From contig NZ_NQMR01000019.1 in assembly GCF_002276045.1 (NCBI RefSeq), forward strand, positions 27,812-91,811: a DNA stretch of 64,000 nucleotides. Direction: 5' to 3'. Position 1 is the first letter of the stretch. Every line of letters begins with the position of its first letter. Both the position numbers and the translations under genes were made by a program. Positions 44,884-56,016 of this stretch are shown one piece after another. The DNA comes from Pseudoalteromonas sp. NBT06-2. GTDB lineage: Bacteria; Pseudomonadota; Gammaproteobacteria; Enterobacterales; Alteromonadaceae. The notes beneath the pieces were generated by a model that had not been told where the DNA came from, did not search any database, and saw nothing but the letters and a program-made list of their open reading frames with translations.

Positions 44884-45082
44884 ATTGATTGCTTTAATTA
44901 GTGCCCGACCGAAAAGTCGAATTTTCGACATGAGTTTATTAAATTTAACTGCGTAGCAAAAAAATTATTCATGGTGTTAAGTGAGTTTGATTTTATGAGT
45001 AATTCAAATGTTTTTTAACGAGATTTAGTGAGTTTTTCGCGTAACTATCTTAGGGCTTTCGCTTTTTTGTTGTGGCATTTCC

Positions 45083-45245
45083 CTAAGCCGCGAGTTTATC
45101 TTTATATCGTTGGCGCTTTTCATTCAGTTGCTGTGTTTTTTGCAATTGAACCCCCAGTTTTTGAATGTTTCTCGCAAGAATAGCCAGTCCTACATAACGT
45201 TTAAACTCTGTAGCCCATTATCAGGACATTTATCCAAATCATGAA
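45083..45245 (-). pseudogene. Transposase C-terminal fragment
   Basis: The minus strand reads DLDKCPDNGLQ and, after a one-base shift, FKRYVGLAILARNIQKLG then VQLQKTQQLNEKRQ to a stop at 45083. The GLxxFKRYVGLAxLARNxxxLG block is the typical C-terminus of a DDE transposase group (ISNCY-like). Only this tail remains. Confidence 0.6.
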
Positions 45246-45270
45246 CTTCAAGCGCATTATTCTGGTCAAC

Positions 45271-45343
45271 CATTACCGCACAGTTTTAACATGGAACTTT
45301 CGAACTCAATTGGCGACATATCACCAATACTCTTATAAGCGCG
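45271..45343 (-). pseudogene. IS3-family OrfB C-terminal fragment
   Basis: The minus strand reads RAYKSIGDMSPIEFESSMLK, which matches the RxHSSLGxxSPxEFE end of IS3-type transposases. About 24 codons remain, next to another transposase scrap. Confidence 0.5.
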
Positions 45344-45512
45344 ATTGATTTGTTACCTTTATTTCGCTCAATCAATTTGATAACTAAATTGATTGCCAAG
45401 GCTTGCTCGACCAGTTTTCTTACTGGTTAGTTTATCAATCAATAGCCATGTCATTAGTCCAATGCAATATATTTCAAAACTAACACATCCAACGATTGAT
45501 TAAGCAAAACTA

Positions 45513-45950
45513 TCAACAGCCATCCGTATTAATTTCTACTCGAGCTGGCTCGACAGCCTTTGCTTGATGATAGCTTACTGTGCATTGATCATTTTCAGAA
45601 AGGCCATTAGGGAAAATAATGATTACATGAGGATCAACGGAGGTATCAGTCTTAAAATCATAATCACCGGAATAGCCATCTCTATGAATCTTCAGCGATG
45701 TTGCTGCCATAATAGCCCCAGAAGTAGCCATATTCAATAAAGACATCTCCCACTTTGGCTTGGTTTGAAATAGCTGCGACACCAGAACTAGAGACAAAAT
45801 GTTCATTCTGCTTGCCACGAGCAAGTGCCATAGCATAAACAATATTTTTAGCACTATTAATTGTGCCAGCAACAGCATACATTTTTGCTGAGAGTGCTTC
45901 AGATCGCATATCTATAAATTTAGGTAGAGCTGTGGCTGATAAAATCGCTA
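45513..45950 (-). pseudogene. Type IV (MSHA-like) pilin remnant
   Basis: Starting near 45950 the minus strand reads ILSATALPKFIDMRSEALSA then KMYAVAGTINSAKNIVYAMA, the conserved N-terminal helix of MshA-type pilins after loss of the processed leader. A frameshift near 45690-45720 is needed to continue as SLKIHRDGYSGDYDFKTD and on to a Cys-bounded C-terminus (NDQCTVSYH...INTDGC) at 45513. The prepilin cleavage site and first helix residues are missing. Surface pilin normally encoded within a large msh locus; here it is alone among IS fragments. Confidence 0.6.
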
Positions 45951-46160
45951 TGAATATTCACCGATGGCTTGAACTGCGATAGTATTAATCTCTTATACTG
46001 CAAACAAAAAAAAAGTATACACAAAGCTTACCTCAATAACAAAATTTGTCCATATGAAGCCTTGTCCAATATGAAATGAGTCTGAAGTAATTACGTATTT
46101 CTAACATGAAATGCGTCTAAAAACTCAAATTCTGTTCATGATCATAAGATGAAAACGATC

Positions 46161-47045
46161 ATGAATATTGACAATTTAGCTACTATTGAAGCCCTTGAAT
46201 CTTTTATTCAAGGCAACCAAACCGTTACTTACGTAAAGTAACGGGTTATTCTCGGCAACAATTAACACGCTTGATAAAACAATATAAAAAAAACAGGTCG
46301 CATTGAATGGCATCCTTGCCGTAGCAATGGTTTTTCAAAGACTTATGATAAAAAGGATATTAAGCTTTTAGTTGAAATGGATACTCGCCACGAAGACATT
46401 TGGGTCATGCAATAAAAAAACTTTGCGAGCGAGCTTTTCATGTATTTGACCAACAAGAATATAAGTCTCTAGCTAAAATATCGGTATCTCATATTTACAA
46501 CCTTAGGCAATCAACAAGTTATCAAAGGCAGTGACGACTCTTTACTAAATCACTCTGATAATGGCTCTGAATATATCAATAAACATGTTTGTAAATTATT
46601 AACAAAACTTCAAGTTGAGTTAACGAAATTACGTTCTCGTCACTCAAATGATAGTGCATTAGCGGAAAGCAAAAATGCTTCAATAGTAAGAAAATAGTTA
46701 GGTTATCAGCATATTGCTCAAAAATGGGCACCGCTAATGAATGAGTTTAATCTGAAGTACCTTTACCCATACATCAATTATCACCTACCTTGCTTTTTTC
46801 CTGAAATAACAACAGACAACAAAGGGAAGCAACGAAAGAAATACCTTTATAAAAACATAATGACACTTTATGAAAAACTTAAATATCTAACTGATGCTAA
46901 AACATATTTGAAAGAAGGGATATGTTTTGAAATACTAGATGAGCAGGTGATGGGAATGACTGATAATGCCAGTGCTGAATTACTACAAAAAGAACGTAAA
47001 AAATTATTTAACCAGATCTTTGAACAGGATAATAAACGAGCCTAA
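46161..47045 (+). pseudogene. Integrase-type (DDE) transposase, decayed
   Basis: Plus-strand pieces of one transposase with an rve/IS481-like core: MNIDNLATIEALESFIQGNQ, RVTGYSRQQLTRLIKQYKKT, then a gap. HSDNGSEYINKHVCKLLTKL and SRHSNDSALAESKNASIVRK follow, and the intact C-terminal frame from 46737 (YPYINYHLPCFFPEITTDNK). Stops and at least one internal deletion removing most of the catalytic core separate them. Upstream, 46050-46110 has repeated TCCAATATGAAATG-like motifs that may be the element end. Confidence 0.75.
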
Positions 47046-47241
47046 AAATTCTGCGGAATGTGAGTTAGATAAAAATTTAATAGAGTTAGCTTCCTTCACC
47101 CATCATTTCATCATAACTTGAAAATATTAAGGTGTCGGTTAACAAAATCTACACCTTTAACTACTTTTGTGCCCCAATTCGTTTTAGGGCAGGAAACTGT
47201 ACGAATAACACACTCGTGATTTTCATTAATTTTATAAAGAT

Positions 47242-48354
47242 TTATTTAGCATCGCTATATTCACAAGCAATCGCATAAAATTCAGGCTCAACCTCAAGAA
47301 AGTTGTCTATTAAAATTGGATCAAAATGGCTACCCCGGCCTTCAATAATAATTTGCATTGCCTGTTCATGGGGCATCGCTTTTTTATAAACACGTTTGCT
47401 GATCAAAGCATCATAAACATCAGCAATCGCCATCATTCGGGCACATAAAGGAATATCTTCTCCAACCAAACCATCAGGGTAACCAGAACCATCCCACTTT
47501 TCATGATGATAATGAGCAATATTTTTGGCGGTAAATAAAAACGTATCCTCTACTCCCATATGTTTTTCTGCTTCTTCCACTGACTTAAAGCCCAACATGG
47601 CATGACCTTCCATAATAACAAATTCATCTGCAGTCAGTTTACCGGGTTTCAACAGAATATTATCAGGAATACCCACTTTACCAATGTCGTGAAGTGGCGC
47701 CGATTTAAATAGTATGTCAATATAATCGGGTGTGAGTTGCACTTTATATTTATCTAAAGTCGCTAATTTAGTCGCAAGCACTTTAATATATAGCTGAGTA
47801 CGTCGAATATGATTACCTGTTTCCTGATCTCTGGTTTCTGCTAGGCTTGCCATCGCAGTAATGGTTACATTTTGTATTCTTGATACCTCTTCAGTTCTGC
47901 GTTTAACTTCTTCTTCTAGGAAGTTATTTTGATCTTTCAAAAAATCTTTTGTGGCTTTATTCTCTAAATGCGTTTTTACTCTGGCAATAAGCAAAGGAGG
48001 ACTGATTGGTTTGCTGATATAATCTACTGCACCTAATTCAAAACCCATTTGTTCATCTTCAATGCTATTTTTAGCGGTTAAAAAAATAATCGGAATATGC
48101 GATATTAATTGATCGGCATTTACTCTGCGGCAAACTTCATAACCATCCATTTCAGGCATCATCACATCTAATAATATGATGTCTATGCCACCTTTATTAA
48201 TAATATTAAGTGCTATCACACCATTGACTGCGGCTTTTATATTATAAATTTCTTTTAATAATTCATTTAGCAAGGTCAGATTATCGGGTGTATCGTCAAC
48301 AATTAAAACTGTAGGTTTAATTTTTTCTAAAGCTCCTGCTTTTTTGTTAAACAT
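47242..48354 (-). CDS. Response regulator with HD-GYP c-di-GMP phosphodiesterase domain
   Basis: A 370-residue REC-HD-GYP protein. The receiver is about residues 14-130 (VLIVDDTPDN, IILLDVMMPEMDG, YISKPIS). A short coiled coil leads to the HD-GYP domain at about 160-360: ETGNHIRRTQLY, PLHDIGKVGIPDNILLKPG, EGHAMLG, HHEKWDGSGYPDGL and RGSHFDP. All metal ligands and the GYP signature are present, so it should be active on c-di-GMP when phosphorylated. It is divergent from the 1324-residue hybrid kinase, with 134 bases between, and is the likely output of that kinase. Confidence 0.93.
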   Translation of the reverse strand: MFNKKAGALEKIKPTVLIVDDTPDNLTLLNELLKEIYNIKAAVNGVIALNIINKGGIDIILLDVMMPEMDGYEVCRRVNADQLISHIPIIFLTAKNSIEDEQMGFELGAVDYISKPISPPLLIARVKTHLENKATKDFLKDQNNFLEEEVKRRTEEVSRIQNVTITAMASLAETRDQETGNHIRRTQLYIKVLATKLATLDKYKVQLTPDYIDILFKSAPLHDIGKVGIPDNILLKPGKLTADEFVIMEGHAMLGFKSVEEAEKHMGVEDTFLFTAKNIAHYHHEKWDGSGYPDGLVGEDIPLCARMMAIADVYDALISKRVYKKAMPHEQAMQIIIEGRGSHFDPILIDNFLEVEPEFYAIACEYSDAK

Positions 48355-48488
48355 ACCGGCTCCATTAAAAAATTTAATAACTTAATTTAAATTATAGGTC
48401 TAATATTAATATCGGCACTAATACTTACAGAGTTAATTTTTGATAATTCAAACCTCGGGTATTTAAAAAACTAAAGGAAGCAAGACTG

Positions 48489-51400
48489 ATGGGCTGGACA
48501 AAAACTGGATTTAAAAATATTTTAAAAGGTTTTTTAATATTAATGTTCATAAGCTTAATTCTTTCCATCACTTTGATGGTGTTAACCGAAATAAAGAAAG
48601 AAAAAATAATCAAAAATTATGCTAATTTAAATAACACTAATTCATTACTTTATGAATTTCGTCTGAGCAAAAATCAGCAAACAAAGTTTGCTAAACTTTA
48701 TGTGTTAACCGGTAATAAACGATGGTTTAAGCTATTTGAACAAATTTTAGCGGTTAGAAATGGCACTGCTGCTCTGCCTAAAGGAACCTCAGTGACTTAT
48801 TGGGAAAAAATATTAAACCCTGAATATAAAATGATCCCTCTCGAAAAAATATATTCAACCGAAACTCCTCCCTTGATAGCCGAAATCAAAAAATATGATA
48901 TCAGTGATTACGAATTAACGCAGCTTAGCCTTGCTTTGCAAGAAGCCAACGAAATAGCCGCAGATGAACGCAGAGTATTATTTCGTCTGTCAAGCAATCC
49001 AAACTCCAGCGCCGATGCTATGACTAAGTTAGTTAATACCCAATATTTAATCGATACAGCAAAAATCATGTCGATGATAAGCATTGCACATCGTTCGATC
49101 ACCAAGCGCAGTTTAAACAATATAAGTATGATTCAAAAAAATCAATCTTATGTATATTTCATGCAAGTTTTTATTTGGTGTATTTTTATATTAAGTACTT
49201 TAGTATGTTTTTTCATTCAATGGATATTGTATATTCATCCGATAAGAAATATGCAAAATACGGTAGTAGGACATGTGGCTAAAAATGATTTTAATTTCAC
49301 TTTGGATACGACCGCTAAAGGTGAGATGGGTGAGTTTAACCAAGCATTAAATCACGTATTTAAGAATGTATCCGAACAATTTCAACGAAATTCTTTATTA
49401 AAAGATTTTAGCGTGGTGCTCAGAGGGAAAGAAAATACTGCAGTTTTAGGCAAAGAAGTCTATCAATTTTTAATTGCTAAGCTGAATTTACCTTTAATTG
49501 GTCTTTATGTATTGGACGATACCAAGCTCGAGAGAGTCGCAGGTATAGGATATAGCATAGGAGCACCCACATTTTATGAACATGATGATTCAATACATAA
49601 AAGTATACTTTATGGTCAAGAATATCGCAATTTTAAAAATTTGGACGGTAAATATTCTATTTCTCTCAATGGTTCTAATTTATCTTTATCTGAGATGCAT
49701 TATTTTCCTTTAGTGGTTAATAAAAACCCAGTGGGATTATTAGAGATAGGTACTTTAACCCCTTTTCAACAAAGCGTTGAACATTGGATAATGGATGTGA
49801 TTGATGATCTGTCTATAGGGGTTCAACTCACCCGAAACCTTGAACTTCAAAAAAGAACCGAACAAAAAGTCATAGAACAATTAGAGTTAAACCGACAAAT
49901 TCTCGATGCAATCCCAAATCCCATGTATTACCGAAACGTTGCTAGCGAATATATCGGTGTCAATAACAGTTTTACCGAGTTTTTTGGTTTATTTGAAGCC
50001 GATATTATCGGATTTACCCCTAAAGATTTATTTGAAAAAGACATCGCGCAAAAATTTGATGACTCTGAGATCAAACTTTTAGAAAATACAGGCGCTTTGA
50101 ATTATGATACACGATTAAAAAATTCGGCTGGGGAATACAGGGATGTTATGGTCTATGAAGCCACCTTTTATTCCGCAAATGGCGACCCTCAAGGTGTTGT
50201 AGGCCTGTTATTAGATGTAACAGAGCGAAAACAAATGGAGATAGAATTACGTAAAGCCAAAGAAGCGGCTGATGAAGTGAGTAAAGCAAAAGGGGACTTT
50301 CTCGCAAATATGAGTCATGAAATACGCACTCCGATGAATGCCATTATCGGTATGTCTCATCTGGCATTAAATTCCGACTTAAATACCAAACAGAGAAACT
50401 ATATCAGTAAAATTGATGCTGCAGCTAAATCATTATTAGGCATTATCAACGATATATTAGATTATTCTAAAATTGAAGCGGGCAAACTCAGTACTGAAAT
50501 GGTTGATTTCAGGTTGGACGATGCATTAGATAACTTGACCAACATCATCGCAATCAAAGCAGAAGATAAAGGATTAGAATTTTTATTTGATATAGACACT
50601 GCTATTCCTTTGGCGCTTGTCGGGGATCCTTTACGAATCGGACAAGTTTTGATCAACTTATGTGGTAATGCAATAAAATTTACCGAGAAAGGTGAAGTGG
50701 TTGTAGCGGTGAAGTTGCTTGAACGTAAAGATGATAAATTAGTGCTGCAATTTGATATACGTGATTCGGGAATAGGTTTATCTCCTGAGCAACAAGATAA
50801 ACTCTTTAAATCTTTCTCTCAGGCTGATGCATCCATTACCCGAAAATACGGTGGAACTGGTCTGGGGCTGACAATTTCAAAACGTTTAGTCGAACTAATG
50901 GGTGGTAAGATTTGGTGCGACAGTTCTGCAGGAAAAGGCTCTACGTTCTCATTTACCTTAATATGTGGCCTGCAAGATGCTAAAATGCGGGCTTGTTATC
51001 AACCTGTTGAAAATTTAATCAATAAACCTGTGTTAGTGGTAGATGATAATGATGTTGCTAGGGGTATACTACTCAATTTACTCACTGCAATGAAATTTAA
51101 TGTCTCGGCCGTTAGTAACGGCCTTGAAGCAATTTCCGCGATTGAAAATTCTAAAAATCCAGATTATGCTATTATTTTTATGGATTGGAATATGCCAGGG
51201 ATCAATGGCATAGAAACCATAAAAAAAATTCATGCCATGAACTTAGTCCATAAACCAAAATTTATATTAGTGACCGCCTATGGCCGTGAAGTAGGTATGA
51301 CCAAAAATATAGAATCCTTATTAGACGGGATCATTATTAAACCAGTAAACCCTTCGCTGTTATTTGATGCGGTAATGGATGCATATGATATTGAACATGT

Positions 51401-52463
51401 CAGGTTATCCGAGTCAAACAAACATAAAGAAGAAGTCAGCTTAGACCTGAGTGATAAATCTATCTTACTTGTAGAAGATAATATAACCAATCAAGAAGTT
51501 GCGATGGGTATGATGGAAGAGTTTAAGGTCAATATCACGGTTGCTAATCATGGCCAGGAGGCTCTCGACAAATTAACCGAAAATACTTTTGATCTGGTTT
51601 TTATGGATATGCAAATGCCAGTCATGGATGGTATTACAGCCACCAAAGAAATTAGAAAAATATCAAAGCTTGACGGTATGCCTATTATTGCCATGACAGC
51701 CAATGCAATGGATAGTGATATTCAAAATTGTAAACAAGCGGGTATGGATGATCATATAGGTAAACCCATAGACTTTAACGAACTAAGGACAAAAATTGCC
51801 CATTACATTAAAGGGGCTGAGTTAACGGTTGAAGAAGTTGAAGAAAATAACGAACACACTAACCCGAGTGAAACAAATCGGCTCAATCGGGAGGATATTC
51901 CTGGTGTTGATGTTAAGTTAGGCATATCCCGACTTGGCGGCAATAATAAAAAATATTGGGAAATTTTAGAACACTTCATTTCTGCTCAAATAGAAGAAAT
52001 GATCAACTTAAAACAGGCTATGGCCATAGAAGATCTCGAAACAGCTACACGCATGGCGCATTCTTTATATGGTGCGGCTTCAAATTTAGCGGCTATTAAA
52101 TTGGCAGACATGGCCAAGGAATTAGAAACAACATTCAATAATGGAATCTACCCTGAGATGGTTAAAATTGATATTGTGAGCGAATATTTAAGCATTATAA
52201 AAGAATATTTAAATCAATCCGAACAATCAGCACAAACTGATAGCCAAACCCAAGCACAAACAAAACCCGCAAAGGAAACCAATATTTCTTTGGATAATCT
52301 ACTTGATCTGATTGAAAATTATGATACTCGCGCCTTAGATGAATTAGCACTCGTTAAAGACTCCGAGTACGGTAAAAATTTAAATCTGAATAATATTGCC
52401 AAAGCGATAGAAAATTTTGAATTTGATAAAGCAAAAGAATTGGTTGAAAAATTAATTCAATAA
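48489..52463 (+). CDS. Large hybrid histidine kinase (TM-GAF-PAS-HisKA-HATPase-REC-REC-HPt)
   Basis: A 1324-residue inner-membrane phosphorelay protein. Membrane helices at about 12-34 and 220-245 enclose a helical periplasmic sensor. A HAMP-like linker, a GAF-like domain (about 300-445) and a PAS domain (about 460-580, [20 protein letters not shown]) follow. HisKA has [15 protein letters not shown] (about 607-622). The HATPase has NLCGNAIKF and [13 protein letters not shown]. Receiver 1 is about 847-970 ([19 protein letters not shown]) and receiver 2 about 991-1110 ([22 protein letters not shown]). An HPt domain with [14 protein letters not shown] lies near 1187-1200. AGGAAG precedes the ATG. 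The HPt can pass phosphate to the divergent REC-HD-GYP protein. Confidence 0.93.
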   Translation: MGWTKTGFKNILKGFLILMFISLILSITLMVLTEIKKEKIIKNYANLNNTNSLLYEFRLSKNQQTKFAKLYVLTGNKRWFKLFEQILAVRNGTAALPKGTSVTYWEKILNPEYKMIPLEKIYSTETPPLIAEIKKYDISDYELTQLSLALQEANEIAADERRVLFRLSSNPNSSADAMTKLVNTQYLIDTAKIMSMISIAHRSITKRSLNNISMIQKNQSYVYFMQVFIWCIFILSTLVCFFIQWILYIHPIRNMQNTVVGHVAKNDFNFTLDTTAKGEMGEFNQALNHVFKNVSEQFQRNSLLKDFSVVLRGKENTAVLGKEVYQFLIAKLNLPLIGLYVLDDTKLERVAGIGYSIGAPTFYEHDDSIHKSILYGQEYRNFKNLDGKYSISLNGSNLSLSEMHYFPLVVNKNPVGLLEIGTLTPFQQSVEHWIMDVIDDLSIGVQLTRNLELQKRTEQKVIEQLELNRQILDAIPNPMYYRNVASEYIGVNNSFTEFFGLFEADIIGFTPKDLFEKDIAQKFDDSEIKLLENTGALNYDTRLKNSAGEYRDVMVYEATFYSANGDPQGVVGLLLDVTERKQMEIELRKAKEAADEVSKAKGDFLANMSHEIRTPMNAIIGMSHLALNSDLNTKQRNYISKIDAAAKSLLGIINDILDYSKIEAGKLSTEMVDFRLDDALDNLTNIIAIKAEDKGLEFLFDIDTAIPLALVGDPLRIGQVLINLCGNAIKFTEKGEVVVAVKLLERKDDKLVLQFDIRDSGIGLSPEQQDKLFKSFSQADASITRKYGGTGLGLTISKRLVELMGGKIWCDSSAGKGSTFSFTLICGLQDAKMRACYQPVENLINKPVLVVDDNDVARGILLNLLTAMKFNVSAVSNGLEAISAIENSKNPDYAIIFMDWNMPGINGIETIKKIHAMNLVHKPKFILVTAYGREVGMTKNIESLLDGIIIKPVNPSLLFDAVMDAYDIEHVRLSESNKHKEEVSLDLSDKSILLVEDNITNQEVAMGMMEEFKVNITVANHGQEALDKLTENTFDLVFMDMQMPVMDGITATKEIRKISKLDGMPIIAMTANAMDSDIQNCKQAGMDDHIGKPIDFNELRTKIAHYIKGAELTVEEVEENNEHTNPSETNRLNREDIPGVDVKLGISRLGGNNKKYWEILEHFISAQIEEMINLKQAMAIEDLETATRMAHSLYGAASNLAAIKLADMAKELETTFNNGIYPEMVKIDIVSEYLSIIKEYLNQSEQSAQTDSQTQAQTKPAKETNISLDNLLDLIENYDTRALDELALVKDSEYGKNLNLNNIAKAIENFEFDKAKELVEKLIQ

Positions 52464-52518
52464 TTTTATGTACTGTTAAATTTTTAAACTTAGATTTGTT
52501 AAAAAGTTATTGATATAT

Positions 52519-52782
52519 TAGGGCCTGTTGATCTTTCAGGATTAAATTTTGTTCGAGATAAAAGCATTTTAGTCGCGGCGAGTAGTGTGTAGCCTAGTCA
52601 TTCTAAGTAAATACGACTCAAAAAAGCATAAATTGCTTTTAGCCGAATCCTTCGGACAGCGTTTGTTGGGCATTTTTACTGCGTTATCGCCTTTTTATGT
52701 GGAACACATGACAAAGCCTCTGCCTTGTATAAATGCCTAACAATTCGCTGAAAAAGTAATCTCGAAAGTTCAACAGCCCCTA
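52519..52782 (+). mobile_element. 264-bp inverted-repeat element, second family
   Basis: Left end TAGGGCCTGTTGATCTTTCA and right end GAAAGTTCAACAGCCCCTA are imperfect inverted repeats of about 20 bases. The interior encodes nothing obvious, though it has GC-richer blocks (CCTTCGGACAGCG). I recall similar GGGCCTGTTGA-bounded repeats in related marine gammaproteobacteria, but could not check. It lies between the convergent hybrid kinase and RND pump genes. Confidence 0.75.
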
Positions 52783-52823
52783 AACAGCTATAAAAAATAA
52801 CCTTTGAGTTAAATAGAAAATGG

Positions 52824-52850
52824 AATGCTGTCATATTTAATGACAGCATT
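52824..52850. terminator. Strong hairpin between convergent genes
   Basis: AATGCTGTCAT (52824-52834) pairs perfectly with ATGACAGCATT (52840-52850), loop ATTTA. T-rich sequence follows on the plus side and, weakly, on the minus side. It lies 20 bases after the RND pump stop codon and is probably that operon's terminator. Confidence 0.75.
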
Positions 52851-52869
52851 ATTTTAACTGTAATATGAA

Positions 52870-55800
52870 TTATGCCGTTACAGTAGACGTTTTATTTTTA
52901 CGGGCTGAAAATTTGCGCTTAACAGCTCTAATTGGTATGCGTATATCTTGGCCAATTATGTATAAACATGGCACCAATACCAAAGTGATCAGTGTCGCGA
53001 ACATCACTGCAAAACCTAATGCAACAGCCATAGGTATTACAAATCGCGCTTGTAAACTGGTTTCAAACATAATAGGTAATACCCCCATAAATGTGGTAAT
53101 AGAAGTTAATGTGATGGCTCTAAATCGTGCGCAACCAGCTTCAAGTACAGCATCACGAATTGCCATTCCTTTTTTACGAGCTTGATTTATGTAATCAGTC
53201 ATTACTAAACTATCGTTTATTACAACACCTGCGGCAGCAATGATGCCAAAGAATGACATCATGCTTAAATCTAAACCAAAGAAGAAATGCCCCCAAATAG
53301 CTCCGGTTAAACTAAATGGTATAACTGACATGATAATAAGTGGCTGCGTATAACTTTGCAGTGGTACTGCGAGTAAAATATAAACGATAATCATGCCAGC
53401 AACAAAAAACAGTATTTGTTCATTTTGCTGTGCTTGTTGTTCTTCAATTGAACCACCAAGCTCTGTTTTAACCGTTGGAAATAACTTTTTAAGCTCAGGT
53501 AGAAGTTTCTCATCAATTCTGTCAACAACTTCATTTGGCTCAACAGTTTCTTCGTCAATTGCGCCATATATATAAACTGTTCTATAGCCACCTTCACGAC
53601 GTATATAACTAATACCAGGCTTTTCTGAAAGGGCTACTACATCACCTAACATCACTTCTTTGCCATTATCTGTTGTAATAACAGTATATTTAAGTGATGA
53701 AAACGCTTCACGTGTCAATTTTGGATAGCGAACCATAACACGAATTTCTTCACCATTTCTGATCACGCGCTGCGCTTCTCCACCGTAAAAACTGGCTCCA
53801 ACTTGATTAGCTATTGTAGCTAAGTCTAATCCTAAATCATATGCAACTGGTAATAGACTTAATTGCACTTCTTTACTGGCAGGATCAATAGTAGAACTAA
53901 TATCGTATAGACCTTTTTCTTGCTGCAACATTGCAATAAATTGCAATCCAGCTTGATTTAAAGTGTCAATATCAGAACCATATAATAAATATCCAAACTC
54001 TCCGTCACTACCAGAGCTATTTACATCATCTTGGATGGTTATAGATTTAAGGCCTGGAATTTTTGGTAATTGTTCACGCCATCTTCGAGATAGCTCAAAT
54101 GTACTGAAAGGTCTTAAATTTTCATCAACTAATGGAATAACTATTCTGGCTTCTGTTTTACTTTGATTAAAGGCAAGTAAGTCTTTTATCATACCTTGAT
54201 CAAATTCAGATTTAGTTTGATCTTCAACTTGCCAAACAATAGATTCAATTGTTTTTAAAGCATCGATTGTTTTCAGGTCAGAAATGTTGTCATTCATTTC
54301 GATTTCTATGCTAGGAAAGTCGTGAGGGACCTTAGGTGTTGGTATCGTACGAACTAAATTAGAAGATATCAAAGCAAAGCTGATAATTAATAAACCAACA
54401 AATGCAGATAATACTACCCAACGCCATTCAATCGCTTTTTTTATAGAACGTTTATAAGGCCCATTTACAAAGTCCATAAAGCGTTTATTAAACTTAGCTC
54501 TCCAACTGTTTTCAGCAATAGGAGTAAACTTTGAGTGTGCTAAATGAGCAGGTAAAATTAATTTTGATTCAATTAAGCTAAATGCTAAACATAAAATGAC
54601 AACAACAGCGATACCATAAAAGAATGCACTGTCAGGGCCACTTGATAAAGTAAAAGGGGCAAATACAGCCATAGTTGTTAAAACACCAAATGTTGCTGGT
54701 GTCGCTACTTTTTTAGCGCCTTTGACTACATTTTCGACACCACCACCTGATTTTTCAATTTCACTATAGGCACTTTCACCTATAACAATGGCATCATCGA
54801 CTACTATTCCCAATACCATGATAAATGCAAATAAAGAGATAATATTAATACTGATACCTAAAATTGGCATCACCATTACAGCACCTAAGAAACAAACGGG
54901 TAAACCAACCATTACCCACATAGCTAACTTAAAGCGTAAAAATAAGGTCAGCATAAGTGCTACCATAATAGAACCTTGAAGTAGGTTTTTTAACATCATA
55001 TCTAAACGTGCATTTAGGTAATAAGTCATATCAACTAAGGTTTTAAGTTCTAGACCAGGTGGTAGAGTTTTGTTTCTTTGTGCAATAAATGCTTTAACGG
55101 ACTCTGCAACAGGGATCATATTTTGATCTTTTGTCGCTTTTACCGACATAAACATGGCATTACTACCAGAGTATTTAAAGTAACGCTCACCTTCAGTGAA
55201 ACCATCTTTAATAACGGCAATATCTTGTAGTAAAACTTTAGCGCCATTTTGACCAATTTTTATCGGTATTTGGCGGAATTCTTCACCATTGTAATATTGG
55301 TTTTCAATTCTTACTGAAATAAAACCAGCATCTGTACGCAATTGTCCCGCAGAAAAGTTAGCAGAGTGCCTGCTAATCGCCTTACTTACATCACTTAAAG
55401 ACAAATTATATTTTCGTAGGTTTTCTGGATCGATTTCTATCGCTATTTCATCTTCAGGCACATCTAAATTCACTAAAGATACATTTTGAAGTTGAAGAAG
55501 TTCATCTTCTATTTGTTGAGCGATTGGTTTTAACTGTGTTAAAGGTAAGTCGCCAACTAATGACATTTCAATCACATCTTGCTGAAATTCAGCTTGATAA
55601 ATCGTAACCGGTTCCATTCCTGCTGGAAAAGTAGCAATACCATCAACGCGCAACTTTATTTTATCTAGTACATCCGAAAGTGATTTATCAGGATCTATTT
55701 CTAATGAAATACGACCGTTATTGCGAAAAGAACGAGAAATCCCTTTTTTTATTTCTGTAACATCTTTAATTGATTCTTCAATTTTTATCAGAATACTTTC

Positions 55801-55998
55801 TTCAATTTCTTGAGGCGAGGCACCAGGATAAGAAGCATTAATATTGATATAATTGATTTCAATATTAGGGAACATCTGCCTTTGAATTGTAAAATAGCTC
55901 AATATGCCCATAATGATGATAAAGCCCATCATTAAGTTAGCAGCAACGGGATTATTAGCAAAATAAGCAATAATCCCTGTTTGTTTATGTTGTGTCAT
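52870..55998 (-). CDS. RND-family efflux transporter permease (HAE1-type)
   Basis: A 1042-residue inner-membrane proton-driven pump of the AcrB superfamily. The N-terminal helix is ANPVAANLMMGFIIIMGILS, followed by the porter motif SYPGASPQEIEESI. Two sets of transmembrane helices flank large periplasmic loops; the proton-relay helix 4 contains VLGIVVDDAIVIGE (two Asp). The second half has GVVINDSLVMTDYI and ends in a basic cytoplasmic tail. Full length. It is co-transcribed with the adaptor gene 18 bases upstream; no outer-membrane channel gene is in the operon, so a TolC-like protein from elsewhere is needed. Substrates unknown. Confidence 0.93.
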   Translation of the reverse strand: MTQHKQTGIIAYFANNPVAANLMMGFIIIMGILSYFTIQRQMFPNIEINYININASYPGASPQEIEESILIKIEESIKDVTEIKKGISRSFRNNGRISLEIDPDKSLSDVLDKIKLRVDGIATFPAGMEPVTIYQAEFQQDVIEMSLVGDLPLTQLKPIAQQIEDELLQLQNVSLVNLDVPEDEIAIEIDPENLRKYNLSLSDVSKAISRHSANFSAGQLRTDAGFISVRIENQYYNGEEFRQIPIKIGQNGAKVLLQDIAVIKDGFTEGERYFKYSGSNAMFMSVKATKDQNMIPVAESVKAFIAQRNKTLPPGLELKTLVDMTYYLNARLDMMLKNLLQGSIMVALMLTLFLRFKLAMWVMVGLPVCFLGAVMVMPILGISINIISLFAFIMVLGIVVDDAIVIGESAYSEIEKSGGGVENVVKGAKKVATPATFGVLTTMAVFAPFTLSSGPDSAFFYGIAVVVILCLAFSLIESKLILPAHLAHSKFTPIAENSWRAKFNKRFMDFVNGPYKRSIKKAIEWRWVVLSAFVGLLIISFALISSNLVRTIPTPKVPHDFPSIEIEMNDNISDLKTIDALKTIESIVWQVEDQTKSEFDQGMIKDLLAFNQSKTEARIVIPLVDENLRPFSTFELSRRWREQLPKIPGLKSITIQDDVNSSGSDGEFGYLLYGSDIDTLNQAGLQFIAMLQQEKGLYDISSTIDPASKEVQLSLLPVAYDLGLDLATIANQVGASFYGGEAQRVIRNGEEIRVMVRYPKLTREAFSSLKYTVITTDNGKEVMLGDVVALSEKPGISYIRREGGYRTVYIYGAIDEETVEPNEVVDRIDEKLLPELKKLFPTVKTELGGSIEEQQAQQNEQILFFVAGMIIVYILLAVPLQSYTQPLIIMSVIPFSLTGAIWGHFFFGLDLSMMSFFGIIAAAGVVINDSLVMTDYINQARKKGMAIRDAVLEAGCARFRAITLTSITTFMGVLPIMFETSLQARFVIPMAVALGFAVMFATLITLVLVPCLYIIGQDIRIPIRAVKRKFSARKNKTSTVTA

Positions 55999-56016
55999 AT
56001 TAATAAATTCCTTTTA

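Larger units (their letters stand above)
44884..47241. other. Graveyard of insertion-sequence and pilin fragments
   Basis: Between the hybrid kinase and the HD-GYP gene, 2.3 kb contain no intact gene: three transposase scraps and a broken pilin, all listed separately. The remaining bases (44884-45082, 45345-45512, 45951-46160, 47046-47241) show nothing recognisable. The region marks a hotspot of insertion and deletion. Confidence 0.75.

Noticed and set aside
54300..54500. Possible metal-efflux (CzcA-type) identity of the RND pump
   Set aside because: The periplasmic loops and overall motifs fit the HAE1 drug/lipid type better, and no metal-binding motifs were seen in the adaptor.
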